Of a stretch of DNA of 64,000 nt, positions 32,288 to 43,899 are shown one piece after another. Within the stretch, counting starts at the first letter, position 1; the number at the start of each line of letters is the position of its first letter. The notes beneath the pieces were generated by a model. It saw only the letters and a program-made list of their open reading frames with translations. It was not told the DNA's origin and ran no database searches. A program made the translations under genes and the position numbers. This DNA comes from Conchocele bisecta (Eukaryota; Mollusca; Bivalvia; Lucinida; Thyasiridae), in assembly GCA_029237695.1 (NCBI GenBank), contig CM055271.1:78937488-79001487 (forward strand), read 5' to 3'.

Positions 32288-35200
32288 ATGGATACTATTA
32301 TCCAATGGAACTGTCGAGGAATTAAAGCAAATCGTGATGAATTAACAATTTTATTAACTCAACACAACCCCATTGCTGTTTGTCTTCAGGAAACATTCCT
32401 GATAGTTGACGATACATTTTCTTTAAATCACATGCACTATACAGTAAGTGTTCAGATAACGCTGAACGCGCATCTGGTGGAGTCTCAATCCTTGTTAATT
32501 TGAGCACCCCACATAGTCTCGTGAATCTTAACACTAATCTTCAGGCTGTGGCCGTTAGTGTTACGATTCACAAGACTATTACATTATGGTTCTATCTACA
32601 TTCCACCATCTGCAGTCCTGTTAAAATCAGAACTAGATAAATCTTGTCTCTCAGCTCCCTTCGCCTTTCATTCTCCTTGGCGATTTTAATGGACATAACA
32701 TGCTTTGGGGTTGTAAAAGACACAAACAAAAAGGGGGGAACTTAGGGGGAACTTGAAAATTTTCTTTCCGATCACAATCTCAGCATTTTTAATGATAAAT
32801 CGAGCACATATTTACATCCTGCAACGGTTCATATTCCTCTCTGGATTTACTCTGTGTCATCCTTCTCTGTATTTAGACTTTACGTGGAAAGTTGGTGACG
32901 ACCTATGTGGGAGTGACCACTTTCCTGTCTTCTTGCAGAGTAATGGACCACCATCCACTGACAGAGTCCAGAGGTGGAAATTACATAAAGCCGATTGGGA
33001 CACATTTCGTAATATGTGCATGATTGAACTAGATTTTGATCGCTTTCGAGATGCGGAAGATCCACTAGAACACTACGTTTCCCTTTTACACGATATTGCA
33101 GAAAAGACAATACCAAAAACCTCGGCAAAGCCCAAAGTGTCAATAAACCATGGTTTGACGAAGAATGCAAAGAGGCAATGACTGCTCGTAAGCAGTCTAT
33201 TCGTCAAATCAATAACAACGCAACACCAGATAATTTAAATGCTCATAGAATTTTTAGAGCGAAAGCTCGACGCACAATTAAAGCTAGCAGAGAAGGACTT
33301 GGAGATCTTTTGTCTCCAAGTTGAATTCGCGATCTAAAATGAAAACCACATGGGACATGATTCGTAAGATAAACGGTAAAGGTAAATCAACTTCTATCAA
33401 TCACCTCAACAAAGCAGGACATAAAGTATCTTCCAAAACAGACATTTCAAACACATTAGCAGATACCTTCTCCAAAGAACTCCTCATGTAATAACTATTC
33501 TGAGGAGTTCTTGAAGGTGAAATCTGAGCAAGAGAAAAACTAAACTTAATTTTAATTCAGACAATTCAGAACATTACAAACGCTCCTTTCTCTATGAGGG
33601 GAATTGAAAACTTCCCTCGAGAAAGCACATGATACATCAGCAGGCCCTGATGATATCCACTACCAACTGCTTAAACATTTACCTGAACACTCTTTAGACA
33701 ACCTCCTTGAAATATTTAATACCATTTGGGAACAAGGCGTCTTTCCGCCTTCATGGCGGGAAGCTACAATCATACCTGTTCCCAAACCGGGCAAGGATCA
33801 CACCGACCCATCAAGTTACCGTCCCATCGCACTTACTAGCTGCGTCTGTAAAACCATGGAACGAATGATTAACGACAGGCTTGTCTGGTTTCTGGAATCC
33901 AATGGACTGATATCTGAGTATCAGTCTGGATTCCGTCGCCAGAGAAGCACTGCCGATAATCTGATTAGACTCGAAGCATTCATTCGAGACGGGTTTGTTA
34001 ACAATGAACATATAGTTGCCATATTTTTTGACCTAGAAAAGGCATATGACACGACGTGGAAGTATGGGATTATGAAGGACCTTCATGACCTCGGTCTGAA
34101 GGGTCATCTCCCTGATTTTATTTTTTCTAATTTTTTGAAAGACAGACAATTCCAAGTCCGAGTCGGTACAACCCTTTCTGATCCCATGAACAGGAAATGG
34201 GTGTACCGCAGGGAAGTATATTGTCTGTTACCCTTTTTAGCATTAAACTGAATATATTGTAAAATGCCTGCAACCAGGTGTTGACTGTTCTTTATATGTC
34301 GATGATTTTTTAATATGTTACAAATCAAAGAACATGCATACTATTGAGCGCCAATTACAACTGAGCCTCAATAGAATAAACAAGTGGACCACAGAAAATG
34401 GCTTTAAGTTTTCGAAATCTAAAACTAATTGCATGCATTTTTGCAAAAGACGCGGTCTTCACCCTGATCCCGAACTTAAACTGGGAACACATCCCATCCC
34501 AGTTGTTCGGGAGCAGAAATTTCTTGGTCTTATCTTTTGATCCTAAACTCACTTTTAAACCCCATTTTTTACGATACTTGAAAGCTAAATGCCAGAAAGC
34601 ACTCAACTTAATGCGAGTGGTAGCAAATCATGACTGGGGTGCAGACCGAAAGGTGCTGCACCGCCTTTACATCGCACATGTTCGCTCAAAACTAGACTAC
34701 GGATGCACTGTATATGTGTCTGCCAGTAAATCCGATCTTCGGACGCTCGATCCAATACATCACCAAGGCTTACGACTATGCCTGGGTGCATTCCGTACGT
34801 CTAATGCACAGAGCTTATATGCCGAAGCAAATGAGCCTTCTCTCCACGACAGACGCACCAAATTATCTTTGCAATACGCCACTAAACTACATTCCAATCC
34901 ATCTAATCCAGCTTATAACACTGTCTTTCATCGAACTACAGATGATGTATTCGATAAGAAACCAAGCTTCAAGCCACCATTCGGCAAGAGAATGGATCCT
35001 TTGATACACGATGCTGGCCTGGATCTGGATCACATTGCCAAATACGCTGTTCCAGATACTCCACCGTGGCAGTTGGAGCAGCCCAAGGTGATCTTAGATC
35101 TTAGTCAGCACACGAAAGCAACAACTGAACCATCCATTTTTAAATCACTTTTTCTTGAGGTTAAAGACAGATACAATACATACACTCCGCTTTTTACTGA

Positions 35201-35987
35201 TGGCTCAAAGATCGGGGACCGGGTAGCGTCTGCTGCCGCTGTCCCGAGGAGATCTTCAATCCAGACTCCCAGACAAATCTTCGATATTTTCTGCGGAATT
35301 GAGGGCGATTTTACTTGCTCTTGATTTCGCGAAAATATCTTGGAGAAAGCAATTCATTTTATTTTACCGATTCATTATCTTCACTACAAGCTTTGTACAA
35401 TATGAAGCTTGAACATCCACTTATCCGCCAAATCATAGAGCTACACCATATTTTACTTTCGTCTGGCAAGGACATTATATTTTGTTGGCTACCCAGTCAT
35501 ACTGGTATCAAGGGCAATGACAGGGCAGATAGTGTTGCCAAGGCCGCCCTGGATCTACCAACTTCTCATTTTCCTGTTTGCTATCATGATTTTAAATCAT
35601 CCATCAACTCATTCATCCTCCCCGATACAATGCAGATCCAGTGGGATCTGCTCACAGATAATAAACTTCATGCTGTGAAACCGACTCTGGGGCGAATGGA
35701 CTCCTGGCTACAGACATGTACGCCGGGATGAAGTTGTCCTTAGTCGATTGCACATTGGACATACACGACTAACGCATTCGTATATGCTCAAAGGTGAGCC
35801 GCGTCCATGGTGTATTCCATGCCACAGCGCATTTACCGTGCAACACATCCTACTGGACTGTATCGATTTTGCCGATATTCGAGGCAAACACTTCAATGTT
35901 ACTTCACTTGCGGAGCTATTCCAGGTGGAGAACATTGAAGGTTTGCTTCACTTTCTACATGAAACTAACTTGTATCGGAAAATTTAA
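32288..35987 (+). pseudogene. Retrotransposon ORF2 (EN-RT-RNase H), copy D
   Basis: Endonuclease 32288-33180 (WNCRGIK, CLQETFL, GSDHFPV), RT 33604-34850 (SAGPDDIHYQLLKHLP, IVAIFFDLEKAYDTTW with the catalytic Asp intact, FSKSKTNCMHFCKRR), RNase H 35160-35560 (LFTDGSKIGDRVAS, WLPSHTGIKGNDRAD), then a Cys-His tail (WCIPCHSAFTVQHILLDC). It ends LLHFLHETNLYRKI at 35987. At least ten frame breaks, nearly all one-base gains or losses at runs such as TTTTTT or GGGGGG. They are either mutations or uncorrected long-read errors. Confidence 0.88.
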
Positions 35988-36224
35988 TTTTATCATTGTA
36001 TACATGTTTCTCATTATTATACTTTTATAATTCTATACACGTTGTTCATTTATATTATTTATCATATTAATATTTTTACCTTATCATCTGATTGATTATT
36101 ACATGTAACATACTATTTTACTATTCTTTTTTATTCTTCATCTACATTGCTTGGCCCTAAATGATACTCTTTTGTGTTGATGGGCCGTTAAGCACCATTC
36201 CATTCCATTCCATTCTCTCCACGA

Positions 36225-37362
36225 CAGACGCACCAAATTATCTTTGCAATACGCCACTAAACTACATTCCAATCCATCTAATCCAGCTTATAACACTGTC
36301 TTTCATCGAACTACAGATGCTGTATTCGATAAGAAACCAAGCTTCAAACCACCATTCGGCAAGAGAATGGATCCTTTCATACACGATGCTGGTTTGGATC
36401 TGGATCACATTGCCAAATACGCTGTTCCAGATACTCCACCGTGGCAGTTGGATCAGCCCAAGGTGATCTTCGATCTTAGTCAGCACACGAAAGCAGCAAC
36501 TGATCCATCCATTTTTAAATCACTTTTTCTTGAGGTAAAAGACAGATACAATACATACACTCCGCTTTTTACTGATGGCTCAAAGATCGGGGACCGGGTA
36601 GCATCTGCTGCCGCTGTCCCCGAGGGAGATCTTCAATCCAGACTCCCAGACAAATCTTCGATATTTTCTGCAGAATTGAGGGCGATTTTACTTGCTCTTG
36701 ATTTCGCGAAAATATCTTGGAGAAAGCAATTCATTTTATTTTCCGATTCATTATCTTCACTACAAGCTTTTTTGTACAACATGAAGCTTGAACATCCACT
36801 TATCCGCCAAATCATGGAGCTACACCATATTTTACTTTCGTCTGGCAAGGACATTATTTTTTGTTGGCTACCCAGTCATACTGGTATCAAGGGCAATGAC
36901 AGGGCAGATAGTGCTGCCAAGGCTGCCCTGGATCTACCAACTTCTCATTTTCGTGTTTGCTATCATGATTTTAAATCATCCATCAACTCCTTCATCTCCG
37001 ATACAATGCAGATCCAGTGGGATCTGCTCACAGATAATAAACTTCATGCTGTGAAACCGACTCTGGGCGAATGGACTCCTGGCTACAGACATGTACGCCG
37101 GGATGAAGTTGTCCTTAGTCGATTGCGCATTGGACATACACGACTAACGCATTCGTATATGCTCAAAGGTGAGCCGCGTCCGTGGTGTATTCCATGCCAC
37201 AGCGCATTTACTGTGCAACACATCCTACTGGACTGTATCGATTTTGCCGATATTCGAGGCAAACACTTCAGTGTTACTTCACTTGCGGAGCTGTTCCAGG
37301 TGGAGAACATTGAAGGTTTGCTTCACTTTCTACATGAAACTAACTTGTATCGGAAAATTTAA
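36225..37362 (+). CDS. ORF2 RNase H and C-terminal domain, copy C (intact)
   Basis: A continuous frame of about 370 codons to the normal stop. RNase H motifs: LFTDGSKIGDRVASAAAVPE (first Asp), SSIFSAELRAILLALDFAKI (Glu), QFILFSDSLSSLQAF (second Asp), WLPSHTGIKGNDRADSAAKA (His and last Asp). The tail is RRDEVVLSRLRIGHTRLTHS and EPRPWCIPCHSAFTVQHILL, a CX2C..HX4C-like knuckle, typical of I-type elements. RNase H removes the RNA strand during integration. It is the 3' half of C split off by insertion D. Confidence 0.92.
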
Positions 37363-37576
37363 TTTTATCATTGTATACATGTCTCTCATTTCTCTAATTT
37401 TATAATTCTATACACGTTTATCATTTATATTGTTCATCATATTAATATTTTTACCTTAATCACATCTAGCATACTATTTTACTATTATTTTTATTCTTCA
37501 TTTACATTGCTTGGCCCTAAATGATACTCTTTTGTGTTGATGGGCCGTTAAGCACCATTCCATTCCATTCCATTCT

Positions 37577-38158
37577 TTAGGTTTACCGCATAAGCTGTCT
37601 CTCTCTGCAGTACGTTTTGTTCCATGGTTTTTTGAAGAGCTTGAATGTGAATGTTTTTTACTAGTAGAATGTCCATGCTCTGACTTCTTACTGTCTGCGA
37701 CAAGTTTACTGTTAGTAGTGCAACGCTGTGATGGGTTGACTGTTTTTTTTTTGACTCAGTGTTGTTTTTTCTTCTTCAATACTTCGCTGCTGGCACCTTA
37801 CTGATTCCACTTCTATAAGTGCTTCTTTCAATTTGTTAGATGCAGTGTCGATCATCATTTGCGCAACAGATAATGACTGTCTGTCTATATTTTTTTCTTT
37901 AAGAACATTATCAAGTTTATCTTTGCCATGTTTCATCAGTGAATTGGCAGCATCAACATTAGCTTTGGCTGATTTCTCGGCTTCCTGCAGTTTCTTTTCC
38001 CTTGATTTTATATCTTTGAACTTTTGTTCCATTTTTTCTCGTTCCATTTGTAGCCTTTTAGCTTCAGCATCTATATCTCTCCTTCGTTGATTTTCAGCTT
38101 CCTGTTGTAGCTTTTTTTCAGCTAATCTTTTCTGATACATAGCATGAGCACTTAACAT
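37577..38158 (-). CDS. Coiled-coil protein exon, truncated by retrotransposon tail
   Basis: The minus exon starts after TCTCATTTTGAG and reads MLSAHAMYQKRLAEKKLQQE, then about 110 residues of Lys/Glu/Gln-rich coiled coil (RRRDIDAEAKRLQMEREKME; AKANVDAANSLMKHGKDKL; SVAQMMIDTASNKLKEALIE). A run of ten A at about 37742-37751 shifts the frame; in the other frame a basic Ser/His/Lys tail (CTTNSKLVADSKKSEHGHS) continues to CGKPK and then reads into the antisense (ATTCC)n tail of copy C. Phase 0 at the start fits the exon ending at 39743. Family not recognised; the Lys-rich coil reminds me of C-termini of transposon-derived proteins. Confidence 0.6.
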
Positions 38159-38209
38159 CTCAAAATGAGATAAAAAAATGATCCAAACAAAGATAACTGG
38201 TGAATACAT

Positions 38210-38396
38210 TCATAATTTAGTCAAGTGTATCTCTAACCCTGCACTGTGTTAAGAATAAACCAGTAAGTGGACTTGATTTTGAGCATTTTACAAGAATTAG
38301 TTACTGATTTTTGAAAAATATAGGGATTTATAGGGATTTTGGGAAAATATAGTGAAAATATAGGGATTGCCAAATTTATAGGAATTTATAGGAAAT
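38210..38396. other. Intron with TATAGGGATTT-type repeats
   Basis: Several ATATAGGGATTTATAGG-like repeats at 38319-38395, then an abrupt join to a retrotransposon 3' end at 38397. Confidence 0.5.
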
Positions 38397-38646
38397 GGAC
38401 AGCCTGAACTTGTATCGGAAGATTTAATTTTATCATTGCATACTTGTCTCATATTTCTATAATTTTATAATTCTATACACGTTTATCATTTATATTGTTC
38501 ATCATATTAATATTTTTACCTGGATCATCTGATTGCGTACCTCATATAACCTACTATTTTACTATTATTTTTATTCTTCATCTACATTGCTTGGCCCTAA
38601 ATGATATTCTTTTTGTGTTGATGGGCCGTTAAGCACCATTCCATTC
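38397..38646 (+). mobile_element. Retrotransposon 3'-end fragment
   Basis: Starts ACTTGTATCGGAAGATTTAA (codons of NLYRKI stop) and ends with GCACCATTCCATTC. Only the 3' end is present. Confidence 0.9.
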
Positions 38647-38960
38647 AATGTTACTTCACTTGCGGAGCTATTCCAGGTGGAGAACATTGAAGGTTTGCTT
38701 CGCTTTCTCCATGAAACTAACTTGTATCGGAAAATTTAATTTTATCATTGTATACATTATACATGTTTCTCATTTCTATAATTTTATGATTCTATACACG
38801 TTTTTCATTTATATTGTTCATATTAATATTTTTACCTGGATCATCTGATTGACTACCACATCTAACATACTATTTTACTATTATTTTTATTCTTCATCTA
38901 CATTGCTTGGCCCTAAATGATACTCTTTTGTGTTGATGGGCCGTTAAGCACAATTCCATT
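38647..38960 (+). mobile_element. Retrotransposon 3'-end fragment
   Basis: Starts AATGTTACTTCACTTGCGG inside the ORF2 tail and ends GCACAATTCCATTCC. It follows the previous fragment head-to-tail. Confidence 0.9.
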
Positions 38961-39742
38961 CCAAACAAATGTATATGCCATTACCATCTCCATATTCAGT
39001 CAAACTTTCCTGAATATTCAACGCAGGTCAAAGCCGGTTGTGCAGGTAAAATGTCATAACGTTCTGACGTGAATAAGTAACGTAAATTGTGTGATGTATG
39101 ACATCACATGCGTATTTGCAACGTTACATTTGTTTCGGCTAATGCTGCGCATCTGGTAGTGGAAACAAAATGGCGAGCAGCATACTGGATCAGCATAGCA
39201 AAATTGGTATTAAGATTGAAGCAGAACTATCCAGTAACATCATTGCACGTTAGTTTCTTCGATTAACAGTTAATTTAGTAAATAACACAGCTATTCCATC
39301 AGCAGGGTCTGAGGATTTTACACATTTTGACTAATCGGAATAACTTTTTACCAAACTATCGGAATGTGATAAAATTTTGACACAGTCTAGCAATTAATCA
39401 GCTTGTTTATTTCAAAATCCACATATTGTATTATGAAATACGCAAGGCTAAGTTTGACGTGAATTGCACATTAGCCGATGCGCAGAATTAGCCGACATGA
39501 CAGTATAATTATCATACGGACAAGTACAAAATAGCATTTTGCGAAAACGTACAAATCAAAATCAGATGTTGCCGACTGCACTTTCACCAAATATTATAGA
39601 ATTCCATCAAGCGGTTCAGACAATTTCGATGTTATTGCGTGTTATGGACACACACACGGACATAGACTGTCAAAATTTCACCTTTTTGCGAGTCAATAAT
39701 TAAGACTGGCATACTATCTACAATACATATGAATAAACTAAC
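38961..39742. other. Intron or spacer, no repeat recognised
   Basis: Possibly low-copy sequence. A plus-strand ATG in good context at 39169 (ATGGCGAGCAGCATACTGG) opens 27 codons to a TAG. I do not call it a gene. Confidence 0.4.
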
Positions 39743-39841
39743 CTGAACTATCTGAAGCACAGACTTTGTCTTCTGACCTTTCCCGTGCTTGAAGGAAGTC
39801 TCGGCTTCAATGAATCTGAGTGGTTCCAAATCATCACTTGT
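39743..39841 (-). CDS. Coiled-coil gene, upstream exon
   Basis: The minus exon of 99 bases, phase 0 to 0, starts after TGTCTATTTTAG and ends before GTTAGT. It reads TSDDLEPLRFIEAETSFKHG and KGQKTKSVLQIVQ, then joins in frame to MLSAHAMYQKRL. A possible first exon lies 54 bases upstream (39985-39896, MDDPKFTQPVGRPSTQSYST, donor GTTGAG), but such a short intron makes that doubtful. Confidence 0.6.
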
Positions 39842-40086
39842 CTAAAATAGACATCGAAAATGTTAACAAGGCAGGGGTGTATAATTCCACTCAACCGCTC
39901 GCCATGGCGACTTGGTCATCGTCTCGGTCGAGTAGCTTTGTGTAGAAGGTCGTCCGACGGGTTGAGTGAATTTTGGATCATCCATGATTGATCGTGAATA
40001 AAACAAAAATATATAGTTATGCACCGTTCTCCGTTTATTTATCAAATACCATTGATAATTTCATAAACGCTCTGAATTGAATAAAA

Positions 40087-40462
40087 TGGAATGGAATGAA
40101 ATGGTGCTTAACGGCCCATCAACACAAAAGAGTATCATTTAGGGCCAAGCAATGTAGATGAAGAATAAACATAATAGTAAAATAGTATGTTAGATGTGGT
40201 AGTCAATCAGATGATCTGGGTAAAAATATTAATATGATGAACAATATAAATGAAAAACATGTATAGAAGAATTATAAAATTATAGAAATGAGACACATGT
40301 ATACAATGATAAAATTACATTTTCCGATACAAGTTAGTTTCATGGAGAAAGCGAAGCAAACCTTCAATGTTCTCCAAATGGAATAGCTCCGCAAGTGAAG
40401 TAAAATTGAAGTGTTTGCGTCGAATATCGATACAGTCCAGTAGGATGTGTTGCGCTGTGGCA
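40087..40462 (-). mobile_element. Minus-strand retrotransposon 3' end with 14-bp TSD
   Basis: In plus orientation it starts TGGAATGGAATGAAATGGTGC (tail complement) and ends within the ORF2 tail (GTGTTGCGCTGTGGCA). TGAATTGAATAAAA flanks it at 40073-40086 and 40463-40476. A standard 5'-truncated insertion. Confidence 0.93.
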
Positions 40463-40600
40463 TGAATTGAATAAAAGCGTTTGCGCCAACCCGAACAATT
40501 CTAATTATGGACGAGTTTAAATCGCGGCTCAAGCGACGTGAATTGAAATTGTATCAATACTTACCTACGTTAGATGCCCCCAGTAGCAGTCAACATTGAC

Positions 40601-41068
40601 TAGCGCATTGGACATACACGGCTAACGCATTCGTATATGCTCAAAGGTGAGCCGCGTCCATGGTGTATTCCATGCCACAGCGCATTTACCGTGCAACACA
40701 TCATACTGGACTGTATCGATTTTGCCGATATTCGAGGCAAACACTTCAATGTTACTTCACTTGCGGAGCTATTCCAGGTGGAGAACATTGAAGGTTTGCT
40801 TCACTTTCTACATGAAACTAACTTGTATCGGAAAATTTAATTTTATCATTGTATACATGTTTCTCATTATTATACTTTTATAATTCTATACACGTTGTTC
40901 ATTTATATTATTTATCATATTAATATTTTTACCTTATCATCTGATTGATTATTACATGTAACATACTATTTTACTATTCTTTTTTATTTCTTCATCTACA
41001 TTGCTTGGCCCTAAATGATACTCTTTTGTGTTGATGGGCCGTTAAGCACCATTCCATTCCATTCCATA
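40601..41068 (+). mobile_element. Retrotransposon 3'-end fragment
   Basis: From GCGCATTGGACATACACGG (ORF2 tail) through HILLDC and LYRKI stop at 40840, then the 3'UTR and an (ATTCC)2 tail. Confidence 0.9.
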
Positions 41069-41374
41069 CTTCACTTGCGGAGCTATTGCAGGTGGAGAAC
41101 ATTGAAGGTTTGCTTCACTTTCTACATGAAACTAACTTGTATCGGAAAATTTAATTTTATCATTGTATACATGTTTCTCATTTCTATAATTTTATAATTC
41201 TATACACGTTTTTCATTTATATTGTTTATCATATTAACATTTTTACCTTATAATCTGATTGATTACCACATGTAACATACTATTTTACTATTATTTTTAT
41301 TCTTCATCTACATTGCTTGGCCCTAAATGATACTCTTTTGTGTTGATGGGCCGTTAAGCACCATTCCATTCCAG
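41069..41374 (+). mobile_element. Retrotransposon 3'-end fragment
   Basis: From TACTTCACTTGCGGAGC to GCACCATTCCATTCC, immediately after the previous tail, head-to-tail. Confidence 0.9.
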
Positions 41375-41881
41375 CCCGGGACCGGGAGAAAACAGGGTCA
41401 TCAGCTACAATAAGTAAGGGCCAAAATATGTATTGTTCAAGTAGACAAGTACCACCACCCCACTCATCCGCCATCCCCACCAAACCCATATGTTTGTTAA
41501 AAAATGTTAAAATCTTGAACAAAATGTGAGGAAACTGACCAAATGTACTTTAAAAATAAAGTAAGAAGCAAAACACCCCCAAGTATACAAATTACATATG
41601 ATCCCATATGGAACATAAAACGCTACTCTGTTCGGACAATTGCCAGTAAATTGTGGGTAAATTTCATGTACCAATAAATTGATCAATTTGTGCTGTTAAA
41701 TTACTTAGTTATTTCATGATCAAGATCAAATGACTTTTAGAAATTTACATAACATGCATTTGCTTAATATCCAAATGGCATTATGAGGCAGTGGCGGCGG
41801 CCGGGGATATGTGAGCCTTGGCTCACTGGCTGTAGTTAAATTTGTTTTACCAATTTTCAGAAATGTCTAGTTCTGGTGTCA
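41375..41881. other. No gene seen
   Basis: Unassigned AT-rich spacer between retrotransposon pieces. Confidence 0.4.
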
Positions 41882-42444
41882 CAGATAGTGCTGCTAAGGC
41901 CGCCCTGGATCTACCAACTTCTCATTTTCCTGTTTGCTATCATGATTTTAAATCATCCATCAACTCATTCATTTCCGATACAATGCACATCCAGTGGGAT
42001 CTGCTCACAGATAATAAACTTCATGCTGTGAAACCGACTCTGGGCGAATGGACTCCTGGCTACAGACATGTACGCCGGGATGAAGTTGTCCTTAGTCGAT
42101 TGCGCATTGGACATACACGACTAATGCATTCGTATATGCTCAAAGGTGAGCCGCGTCCATGGTGTATTCAAACAACTGATCCATCCATTTTTAAATCACT
42201 TTTTCTTGAGGTTAAAGACAGATACAATACATACACTCCGCTTTTTACTGATGGCTCAAAGATCGGGGACCGGGTAGCATCTGCTGCCGCTGTCCCCGAG
42301 GGAGATATTCAATCCAGACTCCCAGACAAATCTTCGATATTTTCTGCGGAATTGAGGGCGATTTTACTTGCTCTTGATTTCGCGAAAATATCTTAGAGAA
42401 AGCAATTCATTTTATTTTCCGATTCATTATCTTCACTACAAGCT

Positions 42445-43035
42445 TTGTACAACATGAAGCTTGAACGTCCACTTATCCGCCAAATCATGGAGCTACACCA
42501 TATTTTACTTTCGTCTGGCAAGGACATTATTTTTTGTTGGCTACCCAGTCATACTGGTATCAAGGGCAATGACAGGGCAGATAGTGCTGCCAAGGCCGCC
42601 CTGGATCTGCCGACTTCTCATTTTCCTGTTTGCTATCATGATTTTAAATCATCCATCAACTCATTCATCTCCGATACAATGCAGATCCAGTGGGATCTGC
42701 TCACAGATAATAAACTTCATGCTGTGAAACCGACTCTGGGCGAATGGACTCCTGGCTACAGACATGTACGCCGGGATGAAGTTGTCCTTAGTCGATTGCG
42801 CATTGGACATACACGACTAACGCATTCGTATATGCTCAAAGGTGAGCCGCGTCCATGGTGTATTCCATGCCACAGCGCATTTACCGTGCAACACATCCTA
42901 CTGGACTGTATCGATTTTGCCGATATTCGAGGCAAACACTTCAGTGTTACTTCACTTGCGGAGTTATTCCAGGTGGAGAACATTGAAGGTTTGCTTCACT
43001 TTCTACATGAAACTAACTTGTATCGGAAAATTTAA
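42445..43035 (+). pseudogene. RNase H / C-terminal part of ORF2, copy F
   Basis: Same frame as the C copy: WLPSHTGIKGNDRADSAAKA, WCIPCHSAFTVQHILLDC and a normal LYRKI end. The N-terminal half (42170-42396: LFTDGSKIGDRVAS, SIFSAELRAILLAL) ends in a TAG at 42394 where C has TGG (KISW), and a TTT codon pair of C (LQAFLY) is absent here as in D. Confidence 0.88.
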
Positions 43036-43149
43036 TTTCATCATTGTATACATGTCTCTCATTTCTCTAATTTTATAATATCCGTCGGGGGATACTATGG
43101 ATTTGACAGCGCGCCGCGTCCACGTCCGCGTCCGCGTCCGCCGCAGACA

Positions 43150-43770
43150 CTTCTTGTCCGGAGCATAACTCGAACACCCTTTGGAATATTTTCATGAAAC
43201 TTCACACATGCATAGACCACGACCCGAAGGTGTGTCGCGCACAAGAATGACAACTCTTGCATAGCTAATTTTCGAGTTATCTCCCTTTTTTTGTTTCTCT
43301 CACTGATTTCGTGTCCGGAGCATAACTCCACCACCCTTTCGAATATTTTCATGAAACTTCACACATGCATAGACCACGACCCGAAGGTGTGTCGCGCACA
43401 AGAATGACAACTCTTGCATAGCTAATTTTTTAGTTATCTCCCTTTTTGTTTCGCGCACTGATTGACCATAACTCGACCACCCTTTGGAATATTTTTATGA
43501 AACTTAACACATTCAATTAGACCACGAACCGAAGGTGTGTCGTGCACAAGAATGACAACTCTTGCATAGCTAATTTTTGAGTTATCTCCCTTTTTTGTTT
43601 TCGCTCACTGATTTCCTGTCTGGAGCATAACTCGACCACCCTTTGGAATATTTTCTTGAAACTTCACACATGCATAGACCACGACCCGGAGGTGTGTCGC
43701 GCACAAGAATGACAACTCTTGCCTAGCTAATTTTTCAGTTATCTCCCTTTTTTGTTTTGCGCACTCTACA
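43150..43770. repeat. About 160-bp tandem repeat, four units
   Basis: Each unit has 'GGAGCATAACTCGA.CACCCTTTGGAATATTTTCATGAAACTTCACACATGCATAGACCACGACCC', 'AAGAATGACAACTCTTGC' and GTTATCTCCCTTTTTTG. Two more units lie at 46140-46440. Confidence 0.9.
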
Positions 43771-43899
43771 AACTGGACAATAATGCATGAACACCTGTTT
43801 TCTCGTCTGCTCTGTATACCTTTTCTCGTGTGCTCTGTACACCTTACATGTAGAGAGAACAATAGAAACTGGGAGAACCATGTGCTAAGCATGGGCTAG

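Larger units (their letters stand above)
30309..36212 (+). mobile_element. Retrotransposon copy D, 5.9 kb, inserted into copy C
   Basis: Begins inside the family 5'UTR (AGTGGGTGAGTGTCTTGCG) and ends GCACC(ATTCC)3. The direct repeat TTCTCTCCACGA lies at 30297-30308 and 36213-36224. Joining copy C across D restores the LHDRRTKLSLQYATK reading seen in D itself. ORF1 is at 30744-32284 and ORF2 at 32288-35987, both with many single-base indels, mostly in homopolymers. Confidence 0.92.
25381..37575 (+). mobile_element. Retrotransposon copy C: full length, with three nested insertions
   Basis: 5' end CCCGCAGGTC at 25381; 3' tail GCACC(ATTCC)n at 37575. It is interrupted by 28057-28136, 28966-29221 and 30309-36212, each flanked by 12-base direct repeats. 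Without them the copy is about 5.9 kb and lacks about 230 bases between the endonuclease and RT (28653). Layout: 5'UTR, ORF1, ORF2 with endonuclease, RT, RNase H and a Cys-rich tail, then a 3'UTR of about 210 bases. RNase H plus zinc-knuckle ORF1 place it in the I superfamily (I, Nimb, ingi and relatives); Nimb is my guess. Within B2 no matching right flank was found for its left edge. Confidence 0.88.

Noticed and set aside
39169..39255. Plus-strand ATGGCGAGCAGC frame as a small gene start
   Set aside because: Only 27 codons, no clear donor, no second exon.
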